Shown piece after piece: positions 13,801 to 28,800 of a stretch of DNA of 64,000 bases (the first letter of the stretch is position 1; every line of letters begins with the position of its first letter). A model generated the notes under the pieces. It was not told the DNA's origin. It did not search any database and was given only the letters and a program-made list of their open reading frames with translations. This DNA comes from Girardinichthys multiradiatus. Taxonomy: Eukaryota; Chordata; Actinopteri; Cyprinodontiformes; Goodeidae. The DNA lies in the NCBI RefSeq assembly GCF_021462225.1, contig NC_061797.1:35614147-35678146 (forward strand), given 5' to 3'. The position numbers and the translations under genes were made by a program.

Positions 13801-16800
13801 TTATGTAACATGGTGGTGGCAGCATCATACTGAAAGGATGCTTTTTCTAAGCCGGGGTAGGATAGCTCAGTTGATGGGAAGGTGGATGATACTAACTGCA
13901 GGGTAGTCTGGTAAGAGGCTGCAAAAGACTTGAGACTTGTACAGAGGTTTACCTTCCAACAAGGCAAAGGCTCTAAAGATACAATGAAGCTACAATGGAA
14001 AACATAGGCATGTGTTAGAATCACACAATCAAATTCATGACCTAAACCAAATTGAGAATGTTTTGCTAGATTTGAAAAGGTAAGTTTCTGGTTTTTGCAA
14101 GAAATTTATAAGAAAGTCCAACAAGTATGAATACTTCTGCATGGCTCTACAAAAAATATTGCTTTACAAACATCAACCTGAAAAGTCATAGATGCTACCT
14201 TGCTGTTTGTAGATTGAATATTGATGATGTGCATGCTGTACTCTTGAAGATCCACGATACTTCAGCAGCAGTTTAACCGTGTGGGCCAGGTGAACCATAG
14301 CTCCGTGGCCCTTCCGGGGGTGATCCGTTCTGGCTCGATTGGCACCGAGTCCCTCAGCATGGGCACCATGCCATCTGCTCAGCAGCAGATCACGATGGGT
14401 CAGATGCACCGTGGCCACATGCCTCCACTGGTATGAAATGAGTGAACAGATGTTGTTTGGTGTCTTAAAGAGCTTAACTGATTTTTCTGTGCATTATTAT
14501 TAGAATCTAATATGCCACCTTGATGAGGCAAGATGGTAAGCTAACTTGTTTTTCATAAATTCTTTGTATGCAGAGTTCAGCACAGCAGGCTCTAATGGGA
14601 ACCATCAACACCAGCATGCAAGCTGTTCAAAAGGCCCAAATAGACCTGGGAGAGGTTGACAACCTCCCACCGCTGGGGCAGGACATGGTAGAGTCACTCT
14701 CTTACATTTAATGTAATCCTAAATGTTTGATTTCAGCAAGCATCCTTTGATGAAATGTACTGATGTGCAGAAATGTATGTTTCTAATCTTTGTTTAGGCA
14801 TCCAAAGTGTGGATCCAAAACAAGATGGATGAATCGAAACATGAGATCCACTCACAAGTCGATGCCATCACTGCAGGAACAGCCTCTGTTGTGAACCTCA
14901 CCGCCGGTTAGTAATTCTTCACGCAACAGAATATCACATTGGCTTTTTTTACTGTGCAGCAGTTTTGAAGTACACATTTTAATAAAAGCAATGAATGTGA
15001 ATGGGCTTAACCCACATTTTTACAAGTGCATTTGAGGCACTGTGTGTTCTGCAGTTAAAAATTATTTGGCCAGTTTCTTTGGGTAATGTAGAACTTTTCC
15101 ATCGGCCTGCTGTTCATTAGAAGCCGTGTAAAATCTAATAGTTCCCTCATATCCTGCTGTGGTTTAGAGAATGTGGGTCCGGCAGCCTTCAAACCACTCA
15201 ATCTCAGCAATTTCTTCACTTTTCCTCCCTATGTATCTTTTGTCAACTAGCAAAGGATTTTGTCTTTGCTTTACATTTACCTGATATTGTCTTCCTCCAT
15301 TTACTCTCAGGTGATCCCACTGACACAGACTACACAGCAGTGGGCTGCGCCATCACCACCATTTCCTCCAACCTGACGGAAATGTCAAAGGGTGTGAAGC
15401 TGCTGGCCGCGCTGATGGAGGATGACGTGGGCGGAGGTAACGACCTGATGAAGGCTGCCCGGACACTTGCAGGCGCCGTGTCTGACCTCCTGAAGGCCGT
15501 GGAGCCGACCTCCGGAGAGGTGAGAGAGGCATTTCGAACATCCAGACTTACATTTTTTTGCTTTTCTCATACTTGAAATCTTGTCCAGCAACTTCAGATC
15601 TTCATTAAAACACATTATCAGACTGAAACTGACTATGTGCGAAAAAGAAGCACCCCTTCTGATTTGAATTCAGGTAGCAAAACAAACTCCTCAGCTGCTG
15701 TGCTCAGACCTGATGTCAAACAGCCAGCCTAAAAGGCTAATTAAATTTGTCACCGAGCAGCTGCATCCCAAGACAACCCGCCTTCTCTTAATGATTTTGT
15801 CTCTCTCCTGGTCCAAAACCCAATTACATAAACATCCTCCTCTGGTCGCTTCCAGCTAACCGAAATCTCCTGGGTGATCAAAATAAGGATGTAAGACTGC
15901 TTAAAAGGGTCTATCCTGGAGCTGGTTTAATGATACTGCAGGAAACTAATGGTTGTTTGCAAAAATAGTCAGTTTTAAGATTTTTATCAAACTCTGTGAG
16001 TGTATGTGGATGTTTTGTTGTGATGAAACAATGAAGAGGTTATATATAAATATTTTTTTTAATCACCCTTGCTTAACAAATGTGTTCAATATTTGTTTTT
16101 CAGCCAATTTTCAAAACCACAAATACTGACATGTGTCACTCTAATGCTATCATATACAGCATAGTGGAAGAGATTTTTTCTCTGTTTGTGTGACTTTAGC
16201 CCAGACAAACGGTGCTGACGGCTGCAGGCAGCATCGGCCAGGCCAGTGGGGACCTCCTGCGACAGATCGGAGAGAACGAGACTGACGAGAGGTTCCAGGT
16301 AACCCATCAGCTTGCAGTTTATCATTTTGTTTTAGATATGTTATAAATATGAAGTGAAAAGTGTTTTTTTTTTTTTTTTATGTCCATGAATATGAAACGT
16401 TATGAAAAGTAAAAAAGAAAGTTTTAAAAATATAGGATTTTAGGGTTTTTTTTTTTTTTTTTTTTTGGTGTGTGAAATGTTTATGTAAGATCTTGTTTAA
16501 CACAGTTGTACAATTGTTGTACAATATTGTCTAAATATGCTTGTGCAGATTTATGGTGTCTTCCTTTCTTTTTATCTGTGATTACAGGATGTCTTGATGA
16601 ATTTGGCCAAAGCAGTGGCCAATGCGGCAGCAATGTTGGTGCTGAAGGCCAAGAACGTGGCCCAGGTTGCAGAGGACACCGTCCTGCAGAATCGGGTCAT
16701 TGCTGCTGCCACACAGTGTGCTCTGTCCACCTCCCAACTCGTGGCATGTGCAAAGGTACAGGCGATATACAAATAGACCATAACAAATTATAACATCATC

Positions 16801-19800
16801 TAGAATTTTCTTAATAATTCAATTCAGAAAAGGAAATTCATTCATTATGTAGATTAATTTCTCCAAGGCTTCCTATGCGCTTTTGAAAAATATGGATTTT
16901 TATCATATTCCACACCTTCGTAAAAAAACGTTTAGACTTTAGTCCTTATTCCAATACCTAGAAGATAAAAATAGGAATGTACATTGAGACAATGGTCTGT
17001 GTCATTAATTTGCCACTTTCTGTTTTTGGGGGATTTTGTGTTACTAGCTAATAAACACACAGTCAGAAATCAGAGTTTTAATCTTTACCCATTTCTTGAA
17101 CTACGCTCGGTTTTGATGTTAAACAAAGTATTAAAGATTTCTCTTTGGGAATGTTGTGGAGTGAAGGTATCACTGATCAAAAACTGGGATTTAAAGGATC
17201 TTTTTTTCCAGGATTTTCCATTAAAGAAGTATTGTACAATTTAAATGTTTGAAGTTTGTCCAGATGTCAGAAAGAAACTGTAAATTAGCCCTTTACCACA
17301 AATTGCATTCAGAAGCCACCTTCAGCAAATCTGTAGAAATCCCAGTTCAAGCAATGATTGTGGCTTAGAACTAATGAACAAAATATTTTAAAGTACCAAA
17401 AATCAGTTTTAAAACAAAAATGTCATGTAATTGTGGGAAGACTGCTGATTTGTCAGTTGTTGAGTAGTTACTAACACCCTGTGGAGGGTCAGCCCCAAAA
17501 GATCAATACTAAAGATAATGGCTATTCTGAGTGTTGTATTCAAGCATATTATTGGAAAGTGGAGTGGAAGAAAAAAACTATGGTAGAAAAAATGCACAGG
17601 CAGAGGGATTAACTACAATCTTGCTAGGTTGTCAGTCAAAACCCATTCAAGAGTTTGAGAGAGATTTACAAGGTGTGGACTGTAGACTTAACCAGAGACT
17701 ACATCTGAAGTGCATTGTTATGGTCTAAGTGAGAAAAGGAATGGACCGGTCCTTAGTAAAGGTGATCTATGGGACAATTTCAAGAAGATGAAACACCAGA
17801 CCAAACAATGCAGACTGGTTGAAGACCGCACAGGCTGATCTCCTCCATGGCACTCTCCAGTGGTGCAGTAATTCATTGCAAAGTAGTCCAGACCAAATAT
17901 TGAAGGCAGATACTGTACAGTATATGCACATACTTTTCTTTAGGTCAATATTTCTGTGTTTAAAGTTTGTGATTTTATTGGGTTTGTGTAATAATCAAAT
18001 TTTCTGAGAAACCTAATTGTTCATTAGCTCTAAGCCATAATTATCTAAATTAGCAGAAATGAACACTAGAAATATATATAAGTCTTGTGGTAATGAATCT
18101 ACATTCAATGAGATTCACTTTCTGGAAATAAGTTAAGATTTCAAAGCTGTTCTAAGTTACTGGGAGCACATGCTTAACATTTCATAATATTAATAAACCA
18201 AAGTCACTCAAGTAGACTAAAGAAAAATGAACATGTTTAAGTATTAGAAATGTCTGCATGTTTTTTTTAGAGTGAATATATGTTGTTGCTCTGGTGTGCT
18301 GTTAAACACTGTGTTCTCATCATTTTGCTCATCCCTAATCGTATTAGCCACATGTGTGTAATTAGCTTAAATGTCCTGCTGGTTCTCAGTCTGAACAGTT
18401 TCATTTTTCAGCAGCAATATGCTAATATCTGCCAAATCCTTCTTGAATCATATTTTACTCTTTTTGGATCGTTGTTTCACGTTAAACTGAAAAAGTGGAT
18501 CTTCAGAATCGAAATGAACTGAGTGTTTGAGTAGCGTTAAAAAATGAGTTTAAAAATATTTTTATAGCAGGTAAGTCTTCCACTCAGTGAGAAGAGGCTT
18601 TCCCCTGACAACCATTCAGAACAAGACCACCTCCTGGTGACAGAAGTTAAATATTACCTCATTCCTTAGTCACAGCTTTAACACTTTTAACTAATCGGTT
18701 GTCTCAGGTGGTGAGTCCGACCATCAGCTCCCCGGTTTGTCAGGAGCAGTTGATTGAAGCCGGGAAGCTGGTGGACCGCTCCGTGGAGAGCTGTGTCCAG
18801 GCCTGCCTGTCAGCCACAGAGGACGGGGAGCTCCTCAAACAGGTCAGCTTGATTCATGAACAGATATATAAAAAATCTCAACTTTGCCTTGTTTTAAAGG
18901 ACCATTTCTAGAATTATCCAAACAGACTACAGTGCGACAACTTGGCCTAATAAAACATGAAATTTAATCTGTTTAGAAATGGAACTGATGACGTTTGTAT
19001 TGTTTGGTGAAGGTGAGCGCAGCAGCAAGTGTTGTGAGTCAGGCGCTGGCAGATCTCCTGCAACACGTGCGTCATTACACGGCCAGGGGAGAGCCGATCG
19101 GGCGCTACGACCAGGCCACAGACACCATCATGACGGTCACCGAGAGCATCTTTAGTTCAATGGGAGATGCAGGTGAGTCCAAAACTGACTGTAAAAGCAC
19201 ACAATTGAATAAAAAACTAAATATATCAAGATGTATTGACTAATAATGCATCTTTAATCGGAAAAGCAGGAATTCTAGACTGGATTTTGATGAGCGCATG
19301 TCCCAGTTCTGGTAAAAAAAATAAAATAAACCACACGTTTTATTACTTGTTCTATTCCAAACAATTTTTATCATCATATTTTTTTTCTCCAATAATAAGG
19401 GCTACGTTAGCTGCCCATCAATTACATTGGCCGGCTGGGTTCCAGAAGTCTTGTAGTTCATTTAGGTGTAAATTTGCAAGCTTAAGTTCTGATGTTTTTA
19501 TTCTTGTCAGAGAGAAGAGGCTTTCGGAACAACCATTCAGAACAAGACCTACTTTAGTCTTTGACTTCATTGTCATGATCTGTAATAAATAATGCCTTGC
19601 CGTAATCTGTTGCTTGCATTTCGTTTTACATAATTTTAGAATCCTGTAACTTTCCTTATGTCCTGATATCTAAAAGTCTAAAATTAAAGGAAAACATCCC
19701 TTTTTTTTTTAACAAATGAATATTCTACTAAATAAGGCTTCATATTTGTGCCAGCATTAGTGGCATTGTCCAGTTTGGTTGTTTTCTGTTAATTCTATGG

Positions 19801-22800
19801 TAAACATGCGTTTATTTCTTTTTAAAACCATATACTTGGTCTTTTATTGCTTTTGTGTTCTGATGATCATTTATTTTATGGGCTGCAGTAAAATATTTGC
19901 TGGGAAAAAAAACACTAACTTCGAACACAACATTGATGTTAGTCTATTTTTCATGCTCGAAAGATACTCTTAATTCTTAAGTACCTTTATTTGCCCGTAC
20001 GGATTCCCTGCATCAACTGTAAGACTTCTGAAATTGCCTAATCTATGTGTTTGTATATACACAGAACATTCACAAGGTTTCCACAAACACTGGATTATCA
20101 GAACTCTTTGTTAGTAGTTTTTGATTGATGCCTTGTTGTGGCTTTACTCCCATCCCGGCCCGTCTTCTCCTCAGCTTTACTGACACAGTGATGTGTTTGA
20201 AGTGACCGCTGTCAGCTGAAAGCTCAGAGAAAAGCTGACAGTCATGTTAACACATCTGACAGTAGAGAAAGACCAGTGGGAAGGAAGAAGATGCACAAAG
20301 AATGTTGTTGGCTTGAAGGTCAGCTCAGGCAAATGGGTCAGCCCGATAAGAAAAGTGGAATGTCACTTTTCATCTGCTGTGGCCTGTTAGATTAAAACGG
20401 TCTCTTATGTCCCAACTGATAGTAAAGGAGAGAAAGCAAATGGAAAAGAATAAAAAAAGAGAATTAATTATTAGCAATGCATAGTAATATAAGTATGAAG
20501 GGGAATTCTAAAAGTTTTTCTCAAGGTTTTTTCTTCCAAGTTCCACACAGAGCAGTATCCATTATCTCACCCCATTGCTATGCTACAAAGCACCACTGCT
20601 GGAGCTGTTGCATCAGCTGTGGGTCCGTTTGCCCCTCTGCAAACTCATAACCTAATCATTAAGTTTAGACCCATGCTTCTTCCATTTTCCACCTATGTAC
20701 ACTGCATATTAGTTCAATTCTCCATGTAAAATATGTTAAACTCTTATGATAATTAATCATATAATTGGTTAACTCTCAATAGCATCTCAATAAATTAGTA
20801 TAGCTATTTAAGAAAATATCAATTTAAAAAATAAAACGTTGCTGTTATATAGATTACATTCATCATATTTCAATAGTTATATTTCTATTAATTTTGACGA
20901 TTTTGATTAACAACTAATGAAAGCCCAAGAGTCAGATTCTAAGACGATTCAGATTTGACACAAGTTTTTATTTTTTTAAATAAAAGGGATTTTAATACAG
21001 AAATGCTATGTTATGGCCTATCCAATCGTGGAGAAGACTGCTGACTTTACAATTGTCCAGTTTATATAGTCAGAAATAAACTTAACACGCTGTGTAATAC
21101 CTCGATACAACATTCACTTTTTTAATTAAATTATTGCTGGAAATAAAGTTTTTAATATTATTCTAATTAATTTAGATGTACCTATACTCAAGTAAATTTC
21201 TTCTACTTGAGATTCTTTTCAGCTAGAAAACAGACTTTATCAATTATAACTGAACAAAAATGAATGACTTTGCATGTTTAAATTTGTTTCAAACTATTTT
21301 ATTGACAGGAGTCATGGTGGCAACAATATGGCCAGTGACCAAAACAATAGCAATGTGTTTTTAGACTCTTTTAGACAGTGTGACCGATGCTGTTAGTTGT
21401 TTGCAGTCAGGTCCGTTTAAAGTTTTGAAGCAGGAACAAACAAATGAAAGTGAGAAGACATGAGAATGTCAGGATAAAACAAAATGCCAAAGAAAATTGA
21501 GTCATTAGAACAGTAAGAGTTTGGCACCAGAGAACAGAATTCAGATCCAGAAAAGCTGAATTTGCACAATCAACACATTAAATGGAGAACGGTGTGTTTT
21601 TTTTTTTTTTTTTTGGTGTGGGGTGGTGTGGTAATTGTGAAAACCTTAACCTCTTCTCGTTCATTCTGCCCTGTGTTGCTGTACAGGAGAGATGGTACGG
21701 CAGGCTCGGGTTTTGGCTCAGGCCACCTCAGACCTGGTAAACGCCATGAGGTCCGACGCTGAGGTCGAGGTGGACGTGGACAACTCCAAGAAGCTGCTGG
21801 CAGCTGCCAAACTGCTGGCAGATGCCACTGCAAGGATGGTGGAGGCAGCAAAGGTGAGCAGCTTGTGAGACTTAGCACTCTTACATTTATGTTTTGTTTT
21901 TAGTGGTAAGTAGATGTCAGAAGCTGTAGGTACAAACCATATGTAATGTTAAAATAAACAAACAAATGCAAAGAATAATTTTTTAATCAAATAGTTTTTA
22001 TAGATTATGAGCTGAGAGAGATATTTAACAGATGTGTCCACTTCTTCGCAAATATCTCAGTATTGAAAACGTTTTTTCAAGATATACGTCTGTGTTTTTA
22101 AGGCCATCTTAACATCTAATAGGTTGATGACAGTGGTGGCATATTTCAAAACCAGGGAAAGGGCTGAGCTCTGCTTTACTGGTGACCTTTCTCTATGACA
22201 GCAGAGAAGAAGACAGAGTCAGGAACAACAACAGTAATGTGTGTTGTTGAAAAATGGGACTGAGAAGGACATGTTTAGGTACTGAATCTGGCTTTGTCTT
22301 GTTGGTCCCTTCTCAGTTTCTTGATAAAAGATGCAAATTAAAAAATTACTTTTTCCTTTTTTCTGTGGTTTGACAGCTTAGGAAAGAGGTATGTAGGGTC
22401 CCTGCTCAGCCTTAAAATGTCTGAAAGTTGCTTTTATCATTTTCTGGGTCTGGATGAATATAGAAAATAAAATTGTATGGAAATGTTTTATTTTTTGTTT
22501 TTCAGACGTTTACCTTCTCCTATTTCCTAGAGGACAAATGTGACATGACATGTTTCACCTTAGTTTATTTTTTTTAAAACTTTTTTAACTTATTGACTGG
22601 ATGCATACTTATTTAAAAAATCAAAAAAGGGTCATTTTCCAACTAGTTTGGTCACTAAATTCAGACTGAACTGGACATCAGGCTCTTAAACTGGATTGAT
22701 ATTGATAGGTATCAAGGTTCACAAACAGTCATTTTAAAAAAACTGCACTTAGTCTAGTATACTCTACTTCTCGTTTGACAAATCCAAACGTTATGGATTT

Positions 22801-25800
22801 TAAAACGGAGTTGATCTAAGTTAGCCTAGATGCCATAAAAGTGGTTAAATGGCCTAATGCCACACACTACCACAGGAAGGAATCTGCTGTTTCATTCTTT
22901 GTAGAACCTGAAGTTAATAAGACTTCAGTACCACCCAATTCAAGGTCATTATTTTTAGTCAAATGGCCAGAATGTGTTTCTGAAAAGTGCGATAAAAATA
23001 TAGTTAGAAAATGGAGTCTTTGAAAGAATGGATATTTCAAATTGAAAATGTGTTGGAACCCTGGGTATGGTGGGTCTGGTTGCTGGGCAGTGTCAGATTT
23101 GTTTATGCAAAACACATATTTACCCATTTATTATCACCAATGAAAATGTGATATTATATTTATTAAAATGATTACATTTTATATATCAGTTATTGCCTCT
23201 CTAACCTCATGAACAAATTTTGTTATTTGCAGGTGTAGACTTTTTCCTTGTAAATGGCAGTTTTCTGGAGAATCATTAATAAAAACAAGAAATACAATAT
23301 ATGTTTCCTCTCCGACTGCTCGTGGGAAGCCTCGCCTCCCCGTCTATCTCCCCACATCATTCTCATTATCTGTCGACAGGATCATGCGCTGATTTTAATA
23401 ACACTCCTCTGCCTCCATGGAAATGAAATGATGCCCTCCAGCTGGTTGGCAGAGTTTGATGCCAGATTTCTCACCATCACAGCTGTATATTTAGCTGTGT
23501 TAATGGAGGCCGAGGCCAGCCGCAGATTTGGCATCTAATTATTGATTTAATTCACTTCATTAATTTCTTTGTGATGGCTTTTGAAAATTGTGATGGGTTA
23601 TGCTGTGTTTTATTCACTTTTAAGTAGATTTGTAGGTTTTTCTGCAGGAGGAACTGTTCCATAGACTTCTAATTTTTGATTTTTCATTACTACTATAGCT
23701 TGTAAAACACTATAATCAATTGAAATATTGCTGTTGTTTGCAGTGAGTTTAAAAATTACTCTGATGATGCGTTGTTATGGAAAGCCATGTTCTCAGTTAA
23801 CCGCTGCAGCCTTCTTCTACAGTAGCAGGAAGCTTTATAAGTGTTGGCTTACACAAAACTCAGCAAACCTGCACTCTTAATTAAAAAAAAAAACAAAGAG
23901 AGGAAAAGGGAAATAGCTCTTTGTTAATCTTAGGAAAAAAGACTAAATTTGACCACTGACTAAGATATCATTGCTGAAAAAGCTACTGTTTAAGTCAACA
24001 TTATTAAAGTTGTATAGTTTTCCAAATCATATTTACAGTAATCGTCTCCAACAGTCTGACCCCAGCTCACCCTTCATACATGTCATGTACATGTAAATAA
24101 ATTTAAATATCATAAAATGTTAACTTCAGTTCAAAAAGGAAACTCAGCACCTAACAACTGTCAAGTAGGCAGTTTCCCCTATGATTATGTAACAATGCAT
24201 TTCTGTATCTGAAATTGATCTTATATTGGCGTTTATTTAATATCTAACTTTGCAAAGAAACTGAAATGGAATATGTCACTCTGTATATAGTGAATATATT
24301 ATATATATTTATAATATGTAAGCTACACTTTTTAAATTGAAATACTGAAATAAGTAATTTTTTTAATAAGAAACTAATATTACTGAGATGCACCTTTTGG
24401 TGCCGATGTGTGTGGTCTCAGGGTGCAGCAGCGTACCCAGAGAATGAGGACCAGCAGCAGAGACTGAGGGAGGCTGCTGAGGGGCTACGTGTGGCCACCA
24501 ATGCTGCGGCTCAGAACGCCATCAAGAAGAAACTCATCAACAGACTGGAGGTTAGCAAGGCGAAATCATCCATCCAATTCATGTTTTGTATTTATGTTTT
24601 AAGTTACAGATTTATGTACGTTCAACTCTCAGCTAAATTCCACAACTTTTTTAACCTAATGTCTTGTTTGATATCCTTACATTGTGTAACCTTTATACGA
24701 TCATGCATATAATTCCCGTTTAAGAAGTGCAGTAGCAGAGTCAGATTTTAAAGACGGATATACAGGTCCTTCTCAAAATATTAGCATATTGTGATAAAGT
24801 TCATTTTTTCCATAATGTCATGATGAAAATTTAACATTCATATATTTTAGATTCATTGCACACTAACTGAAATATTTCAGGTCTTTTATTGTCTTAATAC
24901 GGATGATTGTGGCATACAGCTCATGAAAACCCAAAATTCCTATCTCACAAAATTAGCATATCATTAAAAGGGTCTCTAAACGAGCTATGAACCTAATCAT
25001 CTGAATCAATGAGTTAACTCTAAACACCTGCAAAAGATTCCTGAGGCCTTTAAAACTCCCAGCCTGGTTCATCACTCAAAACCCCAATCATGGGTAAGAC
25101 TGCCGACCTGACTGCTGTCCAGAAGGCCACTATTGACACCCTCAAGTAAGAGGGTAAGACACAGAAAGAAATTTCTGAACGAATAGGCTGTTCCCAGAGT
25201 GCTGTATCAAGGCACCTCAGTGGGAAATCTGTGGGAAGGAAAAAGTGTGGCAGAAAACGCTGCACAACGAGAAGAGGTGACCGGACCCTGAGGAAGATTG
25301 TGGAGAAGGGCCGATTCCAGACCTTGGGGGACCTGCGGAAGCAGTGGACTGAGTCTGGAGTAGAAACATCCAGAGCCACCGTGCACAGGCGTGTGCAGGA
25401 AATGGGCTACAGGTGCCACATTCCCCAGACCTGGGCTACAGAGAAGCAGCACTGGACTGTTGCTCAGTGGTCCAAAGTACTTTTTTCGGATGAAAGCAAA
25501 TTCTGCATGTCATTCGGAAATCAAGGTGTCAGAGTCTGGAGGAAGACTGGGGAGAAGGAAATGCCAAAATGCCAGAAGTCCAGTGTCAAGTACCCACAGT
25601 CAGTGATGGTCTGGGGTGCCGTGTCAGCTGCTGGTGTTGGTCCACTGTGTTTTATCAAGGGCAGGGTCAATGCAGCTAGCTATCAGGAGATTTTGGAGCA
25701 CTTCATGCTTCCATCTGCTGAAAAGCTTTATGGAGATGAACATTTCATTTTTCAGCATGACCTGGCACCTGCTCACAGTGCCAAAACCACTGGTAAATGG

Positions 25801-28800
25801 TTTACTGACCATGGTATCACTGTGCTCAATTGGCCTGCCAACTCTCCTGACCTGAACCCCATAGAGAATCTGTGGGATATTGTGAAGAGAACGTTGAGAG
25901 ACTCAAGACCCAACACTCTGGATGAGCTAAAGGCCGCTATCGAAGCATCCTGGGCCTCCATAAGACCTCAGCAGTGCCACAGGCTGATTGCCTCCATGCC
26001 ACGCCGCATTGAAGCAGTCATTTCTGCAAAAGGATTCCCGACCAAGTATTGAGTGCATAACTGTACATGATTATTTGAAGGTTGACGTTTTTTGTATTAA
26101 AAACACTTTTCTTTTATTGGTCGGATGAAATATGCTAATTTTGTGAGATAGGAATTTTGGGTTTTCATGAGCTGTATGCCAAAATCATCCGTATTAAGAC
26201 AATAAAAGACCTGAAATATTTCAGTTAGTGTGCAATGAATCTAAAATATATGAATGTTAAATTTTCATCATGACATTATGGAAAATAATGAACTTTATCA
26301 CAATATGCTAATATTTTGAGAAGGACCTGTAAGAAGGAATGTGGTTTCTATAATCGTTTCTTCCCTCAACATGTATTCTGGGGAAGAAATGTTATTTTCA
26401 ATCATGTCACATTTTGTAAGACCTTTACACTGCATATTTAGTGATAGAGCTGTGAAATAGCAGTGTTAATAGAAAGAGATGTAGATCTAGATGTCTACTT
26501 TTTTATAGCATTTTTTATGGGAATATTTGTTTTAACTTCTTAGAACGCCGCCAAACAAGCTGCGGCTGCAGCCACACAGACCATCGCTGCTGCTCAGAAC
26601 GCTGCCGCCTCCAACAAGAACACAGCCGCTCACCAGCAGCTGGTGCAGAGCTGTAAGGTGAGGATTAGAACAGACAAGTACCTTTTTCTGTCTGATGCCT
26701 GTTGTTATTCATTTATTAAGTCACCTTAAAATTGTTTTTACGATATTTCTGTCTTTATTAGCTGTTTCCTATCTCTTTGAACTCAAAAGTGCCTGCTTGA
26801 GGATTTACAAAGTTGTTTAATAGGATTTTGCACTGAGCTTCACTTTTCCTTTTGTATTTGTACTGTATGTATGACCACAGGCTGTTGCAGACCACATACC
26901 GCAGCTCGTCCAAGGAGTACGAGGTAGCCAGGCCAAACCAGAGGACCTGAGTGCACAGCTGGCTCTTATTATTGCCAGCCAGAACTTCCTGCAGGTACAA
27001 CATGCTCTGGCCTCAGTACTTCATACTTTAGCTGCCAAAAGGACCTCTTAAAACTTCATATTCCCCAACTCTTCCCCAAATAACTTCAGTTCCATATTGG
27101 GAACCAGGCTGAAATCATAAATAGTGCTTTTGTCATGGGAGGACACATTAAAAGTAGGGCTGTAACCTGTTTTTTCCTTAAAGAAACATTCATGGTGTTG
27201 TGTTTTTAATGCCTCAGGGCAACATGAGGTAAAACATCTGAAATAAAATGGCCAGACTACAAGCCCATTTAATTTAAGCAAAATATTTTCAGAGAGTATT
27301 TATTTAGTAAGAATTGTAAAACAAAAAAAAACAAAAATCCATCTCCTCTTCATTTTCTAGCCTGGTAGTAAGATGGTGACCTCTGCCAAGTCGTCTGTGC
27401 CCACAGTGACGGATCAGGCGGCCGCCATGCAATTAGGCCAGTGTGCCAAAAACCTGGCGACCTGCCTGGCGGAGCTGAGGACGTCTGCACAGAAGGTAGA
27501 GCATGGAGACTCACAAAAAGCACCACAGTTTAGTCATACAGGCAACTGTACATGCATAAAAAAAAACAATAACACATAAGATGTTTAGTATTTTTAGTAT
27601 TCATGTGGAGCATGTATGTATGTTTTATTTTAAGCCTCCTTGTTTTTAAGTCTTCACATTGGTAAAACAAAATAATTTTGCATATTCTATAATTTAATAG
27701 TAAAATTCGTTGAAGATTTTTTTTGGTGGCTCTCCAAATTTGTTTTTTACAAACAACACATTTGAAAATGTTGAAGTATCTTGAGATACAGCAAAATCAC
27801 GTAAGCTGAGCTGTTTTTGAAGGCCAAAAATTACCTTCTAGGCCCATGATGCTTGTGGCCCCATGGAGATCGACTCTGCGCTCACTGCCATTCAGACCCT
27901 GAGAAGCGAGCTGCAAGATGCGAAGCTGGCTGCATCCAACGTCCAACTCAAACCTCTGCCTGGAGAATCGGTGCGAGAAATTCTAGACCCAAATGATGTT
28001 CTTCTGGAGGGCCATTCCTCCAGATATAAATAAAAAGTCAGCTAGGCTAACATTTTTGTGTTTTCACCTCCTTTGTTGTTTTAGTTGGAGAAATGTGCTC
28101 AGGACCTGGGCAGCACCTCTAAGGCAGTTGGATCCTCCATGGCTCAGCTGCTTACATGTGCAGCACAAGGAAATGAACATTACACTGGTTGGTTCTGTAA
28201 GATTAGTTAGACAAATAAATAAAAACTCAAATGACATCTCACCTTGGAAGACATTTATTCTATGGTCACACTTGCTGTTGTGTTAACCTGTTCCCAGGGA
28301 TAGCTGCCAGAGAAACGGCCCAGGCCTTGAAGACGCTCGCCCAAGCAGCACGTGGCGTTGCTGCTTCCACCATGGACCCAAAGGCTGCGGCTGCCATGCT
28401 GGACTCGGCCAGAGACGTCATGGAGGGCTCAGCGGTTCTGATCCACGAAGCAAAGCAGGCTTTGATGTCCGACGGAGACGCTGAGAGCCAGCAGAGGCTC
28501 GCACAGGTAAGAGTGTTCAGGTTTTACTCAGAGGACAGAGGAATGCTGTCTAGTCTAAATGAATGAATGAGCAATTTATTTAAGAAATAACAGAAACCTG
28601 CAAGTTTGTAAGAATTTCCAGGCTCTGATCTATTTTTATTTTGCTAATTTTAGCTGCTGCCTGACTCATGAACATCACCAGCAGATTTTTAGCTAAACCA
28701 GGTCACCTCCTCTTACCCCTATAAACCCTATGTGTTGTGATCCTGCCTGTTCCAGGTGGCCAAAGCCGTCTCTCATTCCCTGAATAACTGCGTCAACTGT

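Noticed and set aside
25231..26052. 273-residue open frame as a host gene
   Set aside because: It is the body of a Tc1 transposase inside TA-flanked inverted repeats, with an upstream stop and a second copy at 46565.
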